Shown: positions 10,092-19,111, counted from the first letter of the stretch. The stretch: 33,123 bases of DNA from a bacterium (GCA_002687895.1 NZBL01000009.1:1-33123), one strand, 5' to 3'. Notes: generated by a model from the sequence alone, not told the origin. Program-made: numbers and translations.

Positions 10092-11864
10092 ATGTACAGA
10101 ACACATACTTGCGGAGAACTCCGCAAAGAAGACAAAGGAAAAGAAGTGGAATTAGCTGGCTGGGTTGCGTCTAGGCGGGATCATGGAGGCGTTATTTTCA
10201 TAGACTTGCGTGATAGATATGGCATCACGCAAGTTGCTTTTGATCCAAAAAGAAGCAAAAAAGCAATGACCCATGCAAATAAATTGCGTGATGAATATGT
10301 GATTCAAGTAAAAGGGACAGTTACGGACAGGCCGAGTGATATGATAAACAAAAAATTAGATACTGGAGAAATTGAAATTGACGGCCAGGAACTAGTAATC
10401 CTCAATAAATCTAAAACACCTCCATTTGAGCTTGATAAGCCGGAATTTGAGGCAAATGAAAATACTAGGCTCAAGTATCGCTTTATAGATCTTCGCAGGC
10501 CTAAACTACAGCACATGCTTGAGCTTCGCGACAAAATGATCCGCATGATTAGGCAATATTTCCATAGTAAAGATTTCAGGGAAGTTCAAACTCCTGTATT
10601 AGCTAATTCCTCGCCAGAAGGAGCGCGCGACTGGCTGGTGCCGTCTAGATTATATCCGGGAAAGTTTTATGCTCTTCCGCAAGCACCCCAGCAATTCAAA
10701 CAGTTGCTCATGGTTGGCGGAGTTGATAGATATTTCCAAATTGCGCCTTGTTTTAGGGATGAAGATCCTCGTATGGACCGCGCGTTCGGAGAGTTTTATC
10801 AGCTAGACATGGAAATGTCATTTGTTGAGCAAGAAGACATATTTAATATCATGGATCCTTTGATGGTCAAGCTCACAGAGGAATTATCAAGCAAAAAGAT
10901 CATACAAAAGCCTTTTCCTCGCATTGCATGGCACGAAGCAATGGAAAAGTACGGTTCAGACAAGCCAGATTTGCGCTTTGAATTAGAAATTCGTCCAATT
11001 ACCGACATTGTCAAAGACTCTGGATTTAAGGTGTTTGATGAGGCAATCAAAGACAAAGGCGTGGTTCATGCCTTAAAAATTGATAAAGGCGCGAAATTCA
11101 GCCGCAAAGATATTGATGAAATCACAGAAATAGCCAAAGAGCGCGGCTCAAAAGGATTAGCCTATATAGTCGTTGACAAAGAGCCAAAATCTCCTATTAT
11201 TAAGTTTTTTGAAAAAGAAAAAATAGATGAAATAATCAGGTCAACTTATGCGAGCGACGGAGACATCATCTTCTTTGCAGCGGATAAATGGCGTGTTGTT
11301 TGCGAATCCCTTGGGGCAGTTAGAGACGAGTGCGGCCGCCGCTTAGGTTTGAAAGACGACTCAAAGGCTGCGTGGTGTTGGATTACTGATTTTCCTATGT
11401 ATGATTATTCAGAAATAGAAGAAGGCAAAATTGATTTTGCGCATAATCCATTTTCAATGCCGCAGGGAGGTTTTGAAGCTTTAGAAAGCAAAGACCCGCT
11501 TGATATTGTGGCTTATCAATATGATTATGTATTAAATGGATTTGAGCTTACAAGCGGGGCAATCCGAAATCATGAGCCAAAGATCATGTACAAAGCATTT
11601 GAAATTGCCGGGTATGATAGAAAGGAAGTAGATGCTCGGTTCGGGCATATGATTCGGGCGTTTGAATATGGGGCTCCTCCGCATGGAGGAAACGCGCCAG
11701 GAATAGACCGCATGCTTATGGTGCTAATGGATTGCGAATCAATTCGCGATATTTACGCGTTTCCAAAAGATGGAGCTGGCAGGGATGTTATGATGGATGC
11801 TCCAAGCGAAGTACAGGCTAAACAACTTAAAGAGCTTCATATTAAAATAAATAAAGAAGATTAG
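10092..11864 (+). CDS. aspS: Aspartyl-tRNA synthetase
   Basis: MYRTHTCGELRKEDKGKEVELAGWVASRRDHGGVIFIDLRDRYG; FRDEDPRMDR; GAPPHGGNAPGIDRMLMVL. ATG at 10092 preferred over the ORF start 10086. Confidence 0.97.
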   Translation: MYRTHTCGELRKEDKGKEVELAGWVASRRDHGGVIFIDLRDRYGITQVAFDPKRSKKAMTHANKLRDEYVIQVKGTVTDRPSDMINKKLDTGEIEIDGQELVILNKSKTPPFELDKPEFEANENTRLKYRFIDLRRPKLQHMLELRDKMIRMIRQYFHSKDFREVQTPVLANSSPEGARDWLVPSRLYPGKFYALPQAPQQFKQLLMVGGVDRYFQIAPCFRDEDPRMDRAFGEFYQLDMEMSFVEQEDIFNIMDPLMVKLTEELSSKKIIQKPFPRIAWHEAMEKYGSDKPDLRFELEIRPITDIVKDSGFKVFDEAIKDKGVVHALKIDKGAKFSRKDIDEITEIAKERGSKGLAYIVVDKEPKSPIIKFFEKEKIDEIIRSTYASDGDIIFFAADKWRVVCESLGAVRDECGRRLGLKDDSKAAWCWITDFPMYDYSEIEEGKIDFAHNPFSMPQGGFEALESKDPLDIVAYQYDYVLNGFELTSGAIRNHEPKIMYKAFEIAGYDRKEVDARFGHMIRAFEYGAPPHGGNAPGIDRMLMVLMDCESIRDIYAFPKDGAGRDVMMDAPSEVQAKQLKELHIKINKED

Positions 11865-11875
11865 GAGTATGATAT

Positions 11876-12202
11876 ATGATCTCCCAACTCCAACAATTTA
11901 TATTGGAAGAATGTGTGGAGCAAAGGGGAAGCTGTTCTCGCAGTGTGATTGACAAGAATCAAAGGGCAAGCAAATCAAAAGCTCAAAAAGAGCATTTTAA
12001 AAAAATTACAACACAGAGCATTGAGCGCTTAATAGACCGCGGATTGATTGTTGGATATGGAATGAAAACCAAAGAAAAGCTATTTATAACAAAAATCAGG
12101 GTAACTCCTGCTGGCAAGCGCGAGGTTGCGAGAATACGTAAAGCTAAACAGCGCAAGCTTCCCTTAAAGAAATATGTACGAAATAAAAACCCAAAACTTT
12201 GA
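11876..12202 (+). CDS. Hypothetical protein, possibly winged-helix
   Basis: 108 aa, basic C-terminus, overlaps the scpA start; ITTQSIERLIDRGLIVGYG...KIRVTPAGK. Confidence 0.6.
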   Translation: MISQLQQFILEECVEQRGSCSRSVIDKNQRASKSKAQKEHFKKITTQSIERLIDRGLIVGYGMKTKEKLFITKIRVTPAGKREVARIRKAKQRKLPLKKYVRNKNPKL

Positions 12203-12863
12203 AGGCCCTTTATCGCTTCTTTTACAGCTTATTGAGCAGGAAAAACTAGATATTACAAATGTTTCTTTGGCACAAGTCGCGGACCAGTATTTGGAGCGCA
12301 TAGAGAATTTAGGAGATAAGATGAGTACAGCAGAACTTGCTGATTTTTTAGTTGTAGCCTCAAGACTTTTATTAATTAAATCATACGTACTTTTACCGTC
12401 ATTACGAGATGAAGATGAGCAAGGCGACTCCCTTGAACAGCAATTAAAGATTTACAAAATATATTATGACGCAAGCAAGAATGTACGAAACATGATTGCT
12501 AAAAATCAATTTAGCTTTTCTCGTCAGCCTATTAAGCTCATAGAACAGGAGTTTTCTCCTCCCCAAAAGTTAGGGTCAAACGCGCTTGCTAAACGTTTGT
12601 TGGAGTTGATCGCGGAATTGGAAAAGACATTTACAAAGCTTCCTAAAAAGAAGATGATAAAGATTATTTCAATTACAGAGCGTATTAATCAATTAAAATC
12701 ATTATTAGAATCAGCAGAAAAAGTTGGGTTTAAAGAATTTTTAAAGTCAGCTAAAAATAAATCAGAAGTTGTTGTAAGCTTTTTGGCTTTGCTTGAGTTG
12801 ATTAAGCAGCGACATTTAATCGCAGAACAAGAACAGGGTGAGATTTCAATAATAAAATCATGA
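12174..12863 (+). CDS. scpA: Segregation and condensation protein A
   Basis: FEGPLSLLLQLIEQEKLDITNVSLAQVADQYLERI...LADFLVVASRLLLIKSYVLLP. Confidence 0.93.
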   Translation: MYEIKTQNFEGPLSLLLQLIEQEKLDITNVSLAQVADQYLERIENLGDKMSTAELADFLVVASRLLLIKSYVLLPSLRDEDEQGDSLEQQLKIYKIYYDASKNVRNMIAKNQFSFSRQPIKLIEQEFSPPQKLGSNALAKRLLELIAELEKTFTKLPKKKMIKIISITERINQLKSLLESAEKVGFKEFLKSAKNKSEVVVSFLALLELIKQRHLIAEQEQGEISIIKS

Positions 12864-13417
12864 TCATGTCGCTAATATCTAAAATAGAAAGTTTGTTATT
12901 TGTTTCACATCAACCTTTATCATTGGCTCAATTAAAAAAATTGACAGATAACAAGAAGGGTGAGATTGAGGATGCTTTGAGTCAATTGAAAGAAAAGTAT
13001 GAATCCCAAAAAGAATCTGGAATTATGTTCATGATTAGCGGTGATAAATATCAATTAGTTTCACACCCAGAAAATTCAAAACTAGTAAAAGCATTTTTAA
13101 AATCAGATATAACTGGCGAACTTACTGATCCTGCTTTGGAGACTTTGACTATTATTGCGTACCGCGGGCCAATCACAAAGCCAGAGTTAGAGCAAATCAG
13201 AGGAGTTAATTGTGGTTTGATTTTGCGTAATCTGCTCATTCGTGGGTTAATAGAGCGTGATCAAGACAAAAAGCTGGATCTTCCTCGGTATCAAGTTACT
13301 CATGATTTTATAAAGTTCCTTGGACTATCACAAGTTTCAGATTTGCCAGATTATGAAAAACTTTCAAAGCACGAAACATTGGATGAGGTACTACAATCAA
13401 CAGAAGAAGCACAGTAA
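12860..13417 (+). CDS. scpB: Segregation and condensation protein B
   Basis: ISKIESLLFVSHQPLSLAQLKKLT...ALETLTIIAYRGPITKPELEQIRGVNCGLILRNLLIRGLIER. Confidence 0.95.
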   Translation: MIMSLISKIESLLFVSHQPLSLAQLKKLTDNKKGEIEDALSQLKEKYESQKESGIMFMISGDKYQLVSHPENSKLVKAFLKSDITGELTDPALETLTIIAYRGPITKPELEQIRGVNCGLILRNLLIRGLIERDQDKKLDLPRYQVTHDFIKFLGLSQVSDLPDYEKLSKHETLDEVLQSTEEAQ

Positions 13418-13425
13418 TCAGGAAT

Positions 13426-14340
13426 ATGCATTTGTTCTCTATATTATTATCAATTATAAGCTTAGCTGTTCCAACATTGCCTATTATTGAGCATGAGCCA
13501 TATATTTCTAATAGTAAGATTCGCGCGGACCGAGTATTCTCGATTACAGAGGATGTCAATGTTCCAGAAAAAATTGATTCTGCGTCATTAGGGCCTCGCT
13601 TAAGCGCTGGGAGTGCTTTGGTTGTGGACGCAGAATCAGGTGCTGTATTGTTTGAAAAAGATGGAAACATTAGCTGGCCTATGGCAAGCATTGTAAAATT
13701 GATGACAGCCTTGGTTTTTCTTGAAGCAGATATAGTTTTGGAAGAAAGAGTAGAGATGACAGAGGAGGATGAGCGTGAAGGAGGGGAAGATTTTATACGT
13801 CCGGGAGAATCCTCGTCACTTCGTGATTATTTAACTGCCAGCTTGCTTGGGAGCGCTAATAATGCGACAATAGTATTATCACGCAGTATTGGAATTAGTA
13901 CGCAGGAATTCGTAAATCGCATGAACCAGAGAGCTAAAGAATTAGGAATGCGTGATACTAAATTTGTTGAACCAAGCGGACTTGATCCAGAAAATACTAG
14001 CACTAGCTATGACATGGTAAGATTGCTTAATGCTATACGTGATAACGAAATAATTGCAGATATTACAGGAACGCATCAAAGTTTTATACGCATATATCCT
14101 TCTGGTTTTAGCAGGCGAGTACTAACCACAAATCATTTATTAGGTTCAATTGTATTTGTTGAATACGGTAAAACTGGCTATTTAGATGAATCATTACATA
14201 ATCTTGCTACATTAGTTTCAACTAATAATGGAAATGAATTATATATTGTAACTCTAGGTTCAGAAACAAATGAAGACCGCGTGCAAGACGCAAAGAATTT
14301 AGCTGTTTGGGCAGAGAGAGTTTATAGATGGAACCTTTAG
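13426..14340 (+). CDS. D-alanyl-D-alanine carboxypeptidase family protein (serine peptidase S11)
   Basis: 304 aa with N-terminal signal; SxxK ASIVKLMTAL, SxN (GSANNATI), KTG (EYGKTGY). Confidence 0.9.
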   Translation: MHLFSILLSIISLAVPTLPIIEHEPYISNSKIRADRVFSITEDVNVPEKIDSASLGPRLSAGSALVVDAESGAVLFEKDGNISWPMASIVKLMTALVFLEADIVLEERVEMTEEDEREGGEDFIRPGESSSLRDYLTASLLGSANNATIVLSRSIGISTQEFVNRMNQRAKELGMRDTKFVEPSGLDPENTSTSYDMVRLLNAIRDNEIIADITGTHQSFIRIYPSGFSRRVLTTNHLLGSIVFVEYGKTGYLDESLHNLATLVSTNNGNELYIVTLGSETNEDRVQDAKNLAVWAERVYRWNL

Positions 14341-14438
14341 TTGCTAAAGGCATTGTCAGGAGTACGAAATTTCTACGTTCCGAAGGGTCGCTGCGCTCCA
14401 TACATTCTCACTTAAAAATTTGTACTCCTGAAAATGCC
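14334..14438. repeat. Nested palindromic element between the S11 peptidase gene and tpiA
   Basis: cctttag-ttg-ctaaagg (14334-14350) overlapping the stop codon, then ggcattgtcaggagtac (14349-14365) vs gtactcctgaaaatgcc (14422-14438), 16/17 complementary. Confidence 0.8.
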
Positions 14439-14453
14439 AAACAAGATAGATTT

Positions 14454-15218
14454 ATGAAAAATCCATTAATCATAGCTAACTGGAAAATGAAGCTTGCTCC
14501 GCAAGAAGCTATTGATTTGGCAAAAAAAGTAAAAAAAGCATCAACAAAGTACAAGGGAGCAGAAGTTGTCTTGTGCCCGTCATTTACAGAACTTGCAGAA
14601 GTGGGAAAGATCATTGATGCAACTGGCTTAAAGCTTGGGGCTCAAGATTGTTTTTGGGAAGAGCAGGGCGCTTTTACTGGTGAAATTTCTCCTAAAATTT
14701 TGCAAGAGTATGGAGTTGAAACAGTTATAATTGGCCATTCAGAGAGGAGAACAAGTCTTTTAGAAACAAGCCAAATGATACACAAAAAAGCTCGGCTTGT
14801 CTTGTCATTAGGTATGAGGCCGGTTGTTTGTGTTGGAGAATCATTTGATGAGCGCCAAGAAGGCTTAAAAGATTCAATTATAATCAGGCAAGTGCATGAT
14901 GCTTTGAACGGAATCTGGCTCAATAAAATGGATTCTTTGGTAGTTGCGTATGAACCTATTTGGGTAATCGGCTCTGGACAAGACTGTGATCCAGAAGAAA
15001 TAGAGCACACGCATCAGGTAATTCGCCAGGCATTGTATGATTTGTTTACAGAACAAGTGGTTGACGAACAAGTAAAAATCATTTATGGTGGTTCTGTTGA
15101 TCCAGAAAATGTTAGCAATTATTTATCCCATGCAACAGTGCATGGTGTTCTTATAGGAACAGCTTCTTGGGACGCAACAACCTTTAGCGCAGTAGTTGCA
15201 GGAGCTATTAAGCCATAA
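14454..15218 (+). CDS. tpiA: Triosephosphate isomerase
   Basis: MKNPLIIANWKMKLAPQEA...GAQDCFWEEQGAFTGEIS...VIIGHSERR...VAYEPIWVIGSG...IIYGGSVDPENV. ATG at 14454 is the natural start. Confidence 0.96.
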   Translation: MKNPLIIANWKMKLAPQEAIDLAKKVKKASTKYKGAEVVLCPSFTELAEVGKIIDATGLKLGAQDCFWEEQGAFTGEISPKILQEYGVETVIIGHSERRTSLLETSQMIHKKARLVLSLGMRPVVCVGESFDERQEGLKDSIIIRQVHDALNGIWLNKMDSLVVAYEPIWVIGSGQDCDPEEIEHTHQVIRQALYDLFTEQVVDEQVKIIYGGSVDPENVSNYLSHATVHGVLIGTASWDATTFSAVVAGAIKP

Positions 15219-15220
15219 TT

Positions 15221-16102
15221 ATGCTTACTATTATTCCCTTAATTGTAATTATCATATCACTTGGAGCAATATTAGTTATTGCTTCTCGTCATTTAAAAAA
15301 GGTCGCGGCTTTGGATGTTTCAGACATTCCAGAGGAGCGCGATGCTGTGCTTAAAACATCATTGTTGGAGAATCGTTTGCTGCGCAAGTTGGATAAATTG
15401 TTCCGCGCCATCAGCAGCATACTGCATCCAGGAAACAAGCTTGTAGGCGCATGGTTTGAAAAAGGAATGTCGCGCGTTAAAAAGCTTGAAAAAACATACA
15501 GGTTTGCGGGCGGACTTCCGGATTCAAGCAAAAAATCCCAAGGAAAAGCCAAGAATCTGCTTAATGAGGCAGTTATAGCTGTTAAAGAGGGAAATATTCG
15601 CCAAGCAGAATCAAAATATCTTTCCGCAATTAAAGTGGATCCAGAATCATCAGACGCGTATCAAGGACTAGGAGAGGTATATATGGAGATGAAGGAGTGG
15701 GATCAAGCGCGCGAGACATTTGAATATATGATTAAGCACTGGCCGCAGGAGGATGCTGGATTTGCTTTAATGGCTTTAGTTGAAGTTGAGAAAGGAAATT
15801 TAGAAGAGGCAAAAGACCAGTTTTTGCACGCCTTATCAATCAACAATGAGGTGGTTGATTATCATATGGGCTTAAGCGATCTTTATCTGCGCCTGAATGA
15901 TTCAGAAAAAGCTCTTTCCAGCCTTCAAAAGGCGCAAGCTTTGGAGCCTAACAATCCACGCATACTTGATCAATTGTTTAGTGTAAGCATCATTCTAAAG
16001 AACAAGAATCTAGCGGAAGAAGTTTTGATAAAAATCAAAAAATCAAATCCAGATCATGGGAAATTAAAAGAGTTTGAAAAAAAAGTAAAAGCACTTAAAT
16101 AA
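15221..16102 (+). CDS. TPR-repeat protein with N-terminal membrane anchor
   Basis: LIVIIISLGAILVIA followed by TPR-like units (SDAYQGLGEVYMEMKEWDQARETFEYMIKHWP). Confidence 0.85.
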   Translation: MLTIIPLIVIIISLGAILVIASRHLKKVAALDVSDIPEERDAVLKTSLLENRLLRKLDKLFRAISSILHPGNKLVGAWFEKGMSRVKKLEKTYRFAGGLPDSSKKSQGKAKNLLNEAVIAVKEGNIRQAESKYLSAIKVDPESSDAYQGLGEVYMEMKEWDQARETFEYMIKHWPQEDAGFALMALVEVEKGNLEEAKDQFLHALSINNEVVDYHMGLSDLYLRLNDSEKALSSLQKAQALEPNNPRILDQLFSVSIILKNKNLAEEVLIKIKKSNPDHGKLKEFEKKVKALK

Positions 16103-16111
16103 TAACGACGC

Positions 16112-16188
16112 GCCGACGTAGCTCAGAAGGTTAGAGCGTTTGCATGGTAAGCAAAAGGTCCGCGGTTCGATTCCGCGCGTCGGCTCCA
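16112..16188 (+). tRNA. tRNA-Thr(GGT), CCA encoded
   Basis: GCCGACG..., anticodon stem-loop TTTGC-ATGGTAA-GCAAA, GGTTCGATTCC, CGTCGGC-T-CCA. Confidence 0.95.
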
Positions 16189-16235
16189 GTTTGTTGACTT
16201 TTTGAGATAATTATAGTATGGTGCATTTTACATAT

Positions 16236-16322
16236 GGGTCTGTAGCGAAGCGGTCAAACGCGCCTGACTGTAAATCAGGTGGCCTTGTGCCTTCGGGGGT
16301 TCGAATCCCTCCGGGCCCACCA
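16236..16322 (+). tRNA. tRNA-Tyr(GTA), CCA encoded
   Basis: Class II with long variable arm; CTGA-CTGTAAA-TCAG anticodon arm, GGGGGTTCGAATCCCTC, CGGGCCC-A-CCA. Confidence 0.95.
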
Positions 16323-16353
16323 AAAAACGCCCACATTGTGTGAGCGTTTTTTG
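16323..16353 (+). terminator. Terminator after tRNA-Tyr
   Basis: AAAAAACGCCCACA-TTG-TGTGAGCGTTTTTT. Confidence 0.8.
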
Positions 16354-16372
16354 TTTATTGGAATTTGCTGGG

Positions 16373-16597
16373 CTACTCTTTTTCTACTACAAGTGTTCCA
16401 AAATCATGTGCATCAGTATTTATTTTTTCTAACTTACCATCTACTTGAATTTCCACCAATCCTTGATCAACACCAAGGCCCATACTTTTAATTAATTCTT
16501 GACCCTCTGGTGTGCTGACATCAACACTGTGTAATTTTTCAACATCTTCAGATGTTAAATTAGGGATTTGAGGCTCCATTTCTGGTGTTTCTGGCAT
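16373..16597 (-). CDS. Hypothetical acidic small protein, 74 aa
   Basis: MPETPEMEPQIPNLTSEDVEKLHSVDVSTPEGQELIKSMGLGVDQGLVEIQVDGKLEKINTDAHDFGTLVVEKE; divergent from the 16.7 kb leader locus. Confidence 0.6.
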   Translation of the reverse strand: MPETPEMEPQIPNLTSEDVEKLHSVDVSTPEGQELIKSMGLGVDQGLVEIQVDGKLEKINTDAHDFGTLVVEKE

Positions 16598-16668
16598 AAG
16601 ATTTATATTAAATGATTATATTTATACATTACTATATATATAGTATATGCAATATGTGTAAAACTTAT

Positions 16669-16696
16669 TTGACAAATCAGCGATTTTTGCTAGTAT
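16669..16696 (+). promoter_or_regulatory. Sigma70-like promoter of leader locus A
   Basis: TTGACA (16669-16674), 16 nt, TAGTAT (16691-16696). Confidence 0.75.
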
Positions 16697-16704
16697 ATTT
16701 TTAT

Positions 16705-16758
16705 ATGGTTGAACAAAACAAGAACCTTATCCTAGTTTTTTCTATTATTGGCACGTAG
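16705..16758 (+). CDS. Putative leader peptide A: MVEQNKNLILVFSIIGT
   Basis: ATG 8 nt after the -10 box; TAG stop (16756-16758) directly abuts CCGAGG at 16759. Confidence 0.5.
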   Translation: MVEQNKNLILVFSIIGT

Positions 16759-16816
16759 CCGAGGTTCTTGTTTCGTTCAATTATTTTAAGAAGACCTCGG
16801 ACAAACCGGGGTTTTT
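16709..16816 (+). promoter_or_regulatory. Putative four-segment transcription attenuator A
   Basis: Segment 1 (16709-16727) pairs with 2 (16762-16780), 18/19; CCGAGGT (16759-16765) pairs with ACCTCGG (16794-16800); ACCTCGG alternatively pairs with CCGGGGT (16806-16812) followed by TTTT. Confidence 0.65.
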
Positions 16817-16851
16817 AAATTGTACCTTAACCTTAAAAGTGGAGGATGGTA

Positions 16852-17076
16852 ATGACAGAATTAATTCATGCTGAAGAGAGTGGTTTAATCGACCTTTCTG
16901 GGCTTACCTTCAGAGAAGCTCGTAAGGTAACTAAGAAAGATGTCAGTCATGCCAAAACTGCATTAAGAATTGCACATAATGCAGGAAAAGCTGAAGAAAT
17001 AGCTAAATGCGAAGAACGTCTTAGAGCTGCTCGAAGAGCGCGAGAACCCTATATACACCCTGGATCTATAAGATGA
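16852..17076 (+). CDS. Small helical charged protein controlled by leader A
   Basis: GGAGG Shine-Dalgarno then ATG 16852: MTELIHAEESGLIDLSGLTFREARKVTKKDVSHAKTALRIAHNAGKAEEIAKCEERLRAARRAREPYIHPGSIR. Confidence 0.7.
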   Translation: MTELIHAEESGLIDLSGLTFREARKVTKKDVSHAKTALRIAHNAGKAEEIAKCEERLRAARRAREPYIHPGSIR

Positions 17077-17095
17077 GACTGGGTGTAAAACTTGG

Positions 17096-17127
17096 CAAAA
17101 TACTCCTACGAAGTTGTAGGGGTATTT
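17096..17127 (+). terminator. Terminator after small protein A
   Basis: AAAATACTCCTAC-GAAGTT-GTAGGGGTATTTT. Confidence 0.75.
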
Positions 17128-17183
17128 TATTTGCCCAAAATTTTCTATATAGGTATACTAGTAAAAGAAATTAAAATAAAATT

Positions 17184-17405
17184 ATGTCCATAGCATTTCT
17201 AGGTTTTACGCTTACATTTCTTGGAAAGCTTTTAATTGCTTTTACTGCAATTATGGTGCATCACCGTGTGGTGCATGAACACAGAATTGATAAAGCAGTA
17301 TTTAAAAGCATGAAGCGCGAACAAAAATTCGGCATCCTTGGCGTTATATTCCTTGTTACAGGATATCTTCTTGAGTTCCCAAATATGTGGGATGCAGGAG
17401 CTTAG
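17184..17405 (+). CDS. Small membrane protein, 73 aa
   Basis: Two hydrophobic segments (IAFLGFTLTFLGKLLIAFTAIMV; FGILGVIFLVTGYLLEF). Confidence 0.6.
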   Translation: MSIAFLGFTLTFLGKLLIAFTAIMVHHRVVHEHRIDKAVFKSMKREQKFGILGVIFLVTGYLLEFPNMWDAGA

Positions 17406-17409
17406 AGTT

Positions 17410-18021
17410 ATGAAAATGTATGATATTTCAATGCCATTGCACAATAATATTCCGCATTGGCCAGGGGAGGATGGATTTAACCGCAAAGAAAAAGGAGCAG
17501 GTGAAGCTGTTGTATCTGATATAGTTTTTGGAAGCCACACAGGAACTCATATAGACGCTCCAAAGCATTTTAAAAATAAGGGAAGCGTTGATGAAATTGA
17601 TTTACAAAGCTTAATGGGCGAATGTTATGTAGTGGAAGTTGGGCACGAGGGTCATATTAGTTCAGATGATATAGATAAACTTCCAAATGGAATAGAGCGA
17701 GTAATATTTAAAACAAGTAATACTAAAAGAGGGTTATTAGATGATCCAGAGTTTCACAAGGACTTTGTTTCTTTAGATGAATCAGCAGCTGCGGCGATTG
17801 TCGCGCGCAAGATAAAACTTGTAGGACTTGATTATCTTTCTGTGGAGCAAAAAGGAGCCAAAAATCACCCTGTTCACAATACATTATTAAAAGCAGGAGT
17901 GGTCAGTTTAGAAGGGTGTGTATTATATGATATTGCTCCCGGCAAATATGAGATAATTGCTTTGCCTTTGCGAATTCAAGATGGAGATGGTTCTCCTGCA
18001 AGAGTAATATTAAAAAAGTAA
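17410..18021 (+). CDS. Cyclase family protein (kynurenine formamidase-like)
   Basis: MKMYDISMPLHNNIPHWPGED...FGSHTGTHIDAPKHF...DYLSVEQKG...NHPVHNTLLKAGV. Confidence 0.9.
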   Translation: MKMYDISMPLHNNIPHWPGEDGFNRKEKGAGEAVVSDIVFGSHTGTHIDAPKHFKNKGSVDEIDLQSLMGECYVVEVGHEGHISSDDIDKLPNGIERVIFKTSNTKRGLLDDPEFHKDFVSLDESAAAAIVARKIKLVGLDYLSVEQKGAKNHPVHNTLLKAGVVSLEGCVLYDIAPGKYEIIALPLRIQDGDGSPARVILKK

Positions 18022-18031
18022 GTATAATTAT

Positions 18032-18928
18032 ATGCAAATAGGATATTATGGCCTTGGAAAAATGGGCGCAAACATGGTGGAACTGCTTTTAGAAAAAAAG
18101 CATGACATAATAGCTTCAAATAGATCCAAAGAGCCAATAGATGAAATCGCAAAAAAGGGAGCAACTCCAGCTTATGATTTAGAGGGGCTGGTTAAAAAGG
18201 TAAAAAAGCCGCGAACCATATGGCTTATGGTTCCGCATGACGCGGTTGATACTGTATTAACTGATATTATGCCTTTGCTCGCGCCAGGAGATACTATTAT
18301 AGATGGAGGAAATTCATTATATAAAGAATCAATTAGACGCGGAAAGGACTTAGAAAAAAATGAAATTAACTTTCTTGATGCTGGCGTTTCTGGAGGTCCG
18401 GATGGAGCGCGCAATGGAGCATGTGTTATGGTTGGCGGTAAAAAAGAATTATTTGATAAATACGAGGACATCTTCCGCGACATTTCCGCAAAGGATGCAT
18501 ATGGATATATGGGCAAGAGCGGGGCAGGGCATTTTGTAAAAATGGTTCACAATGGAATTGAATATGGAATGATGCAGGCAATTGGAGAAGGTTTCGCACT
18601 TATGAATGTTCCATCTGACTTTGATTTGGATCTTAAGGAAATTAGTAGGATATATAATCACCAAAGTGTAATTACATCCAGATTAACTGATTGGCTGGAG
18701 AAAGCTTATGTGCAAGAAGGTGTTGCTTTAGAGAATATTTCAGGCGAGGTTTCACATTCCGGAGAAGGCCAATGGACTGTTGATGCTGCCAAAGAAATGG
18801 ATATTCCTGTTACTGTTATAGAAGCAGCATTAGAGTTCCGCAAGATGTCCCAAGGCAATCCAAGCTATACCGGCAAAGTGGTTTCTGCTTTGCGCGGACA
18901 ATTTGGCGGGCATGAAGTCAAAAATTAG
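18032..18928 (+). CDS. gnd: 6-phosphogluconate dehydrogenase (YqeC/GndA-type, decarboxylating)
   Basis: MQIGYYGLGKMGANMVELLLEK...IIDGGNSLYKES...FLDAGVSGGPDGARNGACVMVGG...KMVHNGIEYGMMQAIGEGF. Confidence 0.93.
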   Translation: MQIGYYGLGKMGANMVELLLEKKHDIIASNRSKEPIDEIAKKGATPAYDLEGLVKKVKKPRTIWLMVPHDAVDTVLTDIMPLLAPGDTIIDGGNSLYKESIRRGKDLEKNEINFLDAGVSGGPDGARNGACVMVGGKKELFDKYEDIFRDISAKDAYGYMGKSGAGHFVKMVHNGIEYGMMQAIGEGFALMNVPSDFDLDLKEISRIYNHQSVITSRLTDWLEKAYVQEGVALENISGEVSHSGEGQWTVDAAKEMDIPVTVIEAALEFRKMSQGNPSYTGKVVSALRGQFGGHEVKN

Positions 18929-19034
18929 AATTCGTAATCTATTAGTTTGCTAAACGGCTATAACGATATAGCTGTATATTTAGGTTTTTTCTTGACTTTT
19001 ATTAGTATTTTAGGTATTATAATTTGGTATTTAT

Positions 19035-19111
19035 GCCGGGATAGCTCAGTTGGTTAGAGCAGCACTTTTGTAAAGTGAAGGTCGGGGGTTCGAATCCTCT
19101 TCCCGGCTCCA
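19035..19111 (+). tRNA. tRNA-Thr(TGT), CCA encoded
   Basis: GCCGGGA..., GCACT-TTTGTAA-AGTGA, GGGGGTTCGAATCCTC, TCCCGGC-T-CCA. Confidence 0.95.

Noticed and set aside
14328-14453. N-terminal extension of TpiA (MEPLVAKGIVRSTKFLRSEG...)
   Set aside because: Translates the palindromic spacer; TpiA homology begins at MKNPLIIANWKMK (14454).
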